From positions 1,240,001 through 1,304,000 of the forward strand of contig NZ_CP058986.1 in NCBI RefSeq assembly GCF_019278525.1: a DNA stretch of 64,000 nt. Direction: 5' to 3'. Shown here piece after piece: positions 63,901 through 64,000 of this stretch. The position numbers and the translations under genes were made by a program. A model generated the notes under the pieces. That model searched no databases. It was not told where the DNA came from and worked only from the letters and a program-made list of their open reading frames with translations. Source of the DNA: Polaribacter sp. HaHaR_3_91 (GTDB lineage Bacteria; Bacteroidota; Bacteroidia; Flavobacteriales; Flavobacteriaceae). Positions within the stretch are counted from its first letter, which is position 1. Each line of letters begins with the position of its first letter.

Positions 63901-64000
63901 AACAAACAGAAAACAAAGCTGTTCAATTAGAAATTGATATTTCTGAAACAATAACAGAAGGCAATCATACAATTCCTTTATATGATTTCTACGCAGCAGC
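60951..64000 (+). CDS. PLD nuclease-like / SF2 helicase / DUF3427 protein, 3' end cut by window
   Basis: An ATG at 60951 opens a frame that runs past the window end (1016 complete codons). Residues ~30-180 are a phospholipase-D-like domain with the half-motif HSK at 122-124 and GSSNLTSSAL at 139-148. Residues ~220-560 are an SF2 helicase: ATGTGKT (Walker A, 246-252), DESH (336-339), TATP (362-365) and QQLGRGLRK (535-543). Later parts, including RIGRIP near 633 and LPLFIKKNNDEGTDFYYMGD near 905, fit DUF3427. Only one HxK site is visible, so a nuclease would need dimerisation. The gene overlaps the Nudix gene. Not seen complete, so the total length is unknown. Confidence 0.88.
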   Translation, partial: MNKIFDDSFKNSLLTGFIDKSLDSEALYQPELLVNRKIPRKKVLSTIIKELEKCESFYISVAFVTTSGVAALINTFKTLDDKGVKGKVLVSQYLNFTQPEALKRLSQFNNIELKIVTKENSHSKGYIFKHAGYYNLVIGSSNLTSSALSTNKEWNMKVSARNSSSIVDKVITEFQDDFRTGEIVNEAYIERYEAIYKKQFLVYKKNEAEFSKEFNLEIIPNSMQKEALENLGKLREKNNKALIISATGTGKTFLAAFDAKAFNPKKLLFVVHRLNIAKKAMETFQTIFGDSKTMGLYFGQQRELDKDFIFSTVQTISKPNHLEQFENDFFDYIIIDESHRSGADSYVRLIEYFNPRFLLGMTATPDRTDDKDIYSLFDHNIAYEIRLNKAMEENMLIPFHYYGVADLYVNDKMHENSSDFRLLTTDERVNKIISKIEFYGSDNGITRGLIFCSKIGEAKELSYKFNQKGYKTVALVGESTEDERTKAIKLLESDNLSIKLDYIFTVDIFNEGVDIPKINQVIMIRPTQSAIIFIQQLGRGLRKTENKYYLTIIDFIGNYKNNYLIPIALYGDSSYNKDKIRKLISEGSSMIPGESTINFDEITKEKIYASIDSAKMQLLTNLKIDYNNLKSRIGRIPMMMDFVRNDSRDPYLFVNHSKSYFNFLNRVEKNFGSSLSIKQIKLLELFSKEINNSKRIEESIILKETITSINYNTEKLKAKIKKEYNYSVSEETINSCVSNINFEFIREKKGGKLVSAREIYSLNILKIQNNEFVLENEFKTIIEESCFKDFLLDTIEYSIYSFNKNFDSSKWNSGFHLYRKYSRKDVFRVLNFSENPVAQNVGGYLVSPDNKYCPIFVNYHKEEDISESTKYEDEFVNQREFDWMSKSNRKIESKDVQSILGNNGKIRLPLFIKKNNDEGTDFYYMGDINPQKNNIEQTRMNSDSGRQVSVVKIRFDLENPVSDSMYKYLEENLDSKSKQIAIQKQTENKAVQLEIDISETITEGNHTIPLYDFYAA

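Noticed and set aside
1..64000. tRNA, rRNA or complete insertion sequence
   Set aside because: No cloverleaf-like segment, rRNA-like tract or transposase frame was found by reading. A dedicated search (tRNAscan-SE, Rfam, ISfinder) would be decisive.

Overview
The window is AT-rich chromosomal DNA (about two thirds A+T by eye) from a member of the Bacteroidota, almost certainly the family Flavobacteriaceae and plausibly a marine Polaribacter/Tenacibaculum-like organism. Supporting signs are TTTG-N16-20-TAnnTTTG promoters, a zinc-independent type B ribosomal protein L31, DUF2853, DUF389, DUF2141 and DUF2652 proteins, a fused phosphoserine phosphatase/phosphoglycerate dehydrogenase, a YpdA-type bacillithiol reductase, many Sec-lipoproteins and the usual flavobacterial intergenic palindromes. 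The species cannot be proved from this sequence. No tRNA, rRNA, CRISPR array or intact insertion sequence was seen. Both edges cut a gene: a DUF389 membrane protein on the left and a PLD/helicase protein on the right.

Layout. 1-8 kb: DUF389 protein, SprT-like metalloprotein, SDR, a beta-helix lipoprotein, glutamine cyclotransferase, L31, YpdA and a secreted protein. 8.3-20.9 kb: a glycogen phosphorylase-like glycosyltransferase, glycine dehydrogenase GcvP, a degenerate UbiA-like membrane protein, the SerB-SerA fusion, an M23 peptidase, a flavodoxin, a LOV-like PAS protein with two tiny neighbours, and a C40 peptidase. 21-28.8 kb: a kynurenine degradation cluster on the + strand (kynureninase, kynurenine 3-monooxygenase, 3-hydroxyanthranilate dioxygenase, ACMS decarboxylase) with five extra genes between them. 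28.9-32.3 kb: a TonB receptor/DUF2141/TPR operon. 32.8-36.2 kb: a DUF839-like lipoprotein with a di-heme peroxidase. 36.3-38.3 kb: NDH-2 with two small genes. 38.4-41.3 kb: metE divergent from an Lrp/AsnC regulator. 41.3-43.7 kb: an MBOAT/SGNH O-acylation pair flanked by a short direct repeat. 43.7-56 kb: mainly housekeeping genes (dnaK, sdaA, yaaA, an RluD-type synthase, PASTA protein, ddl, coaD, M14 peptidase, lactonase). 57-64 kb: accessory DNA with a tandem repeat array, a LIC_10190-type membrane protein, a Nudix hydrolase and a PLD-helicase-DUF3427 protein.

Functional themes are one-carbon and serine metabolism (SerBA, SdaA, GcvP, MetE with an Lrp regulator), tryptophan/kynurenine catabolism, and envelope biology. 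The most unusual parts are: (1) seven tandem ~217-bp units, each carrying two inverted REP-like hairpins, i.e. a BIME-like array; (2) the overlapping Nudix/PLD-helicase-DUF3427 genes, a candidate nucleic-acid-targeting or defence module; (3) the O-acylation cassette bounded by a duplicated gene 3' end; and (4) a perfect palindrome that encodes the same C-terminal residues of two convergent genes. Several enzymes lack canonical catalytic residues: the phosphorylase, one SDR, the LOV-like PAS protein and the UbiA-like protein.
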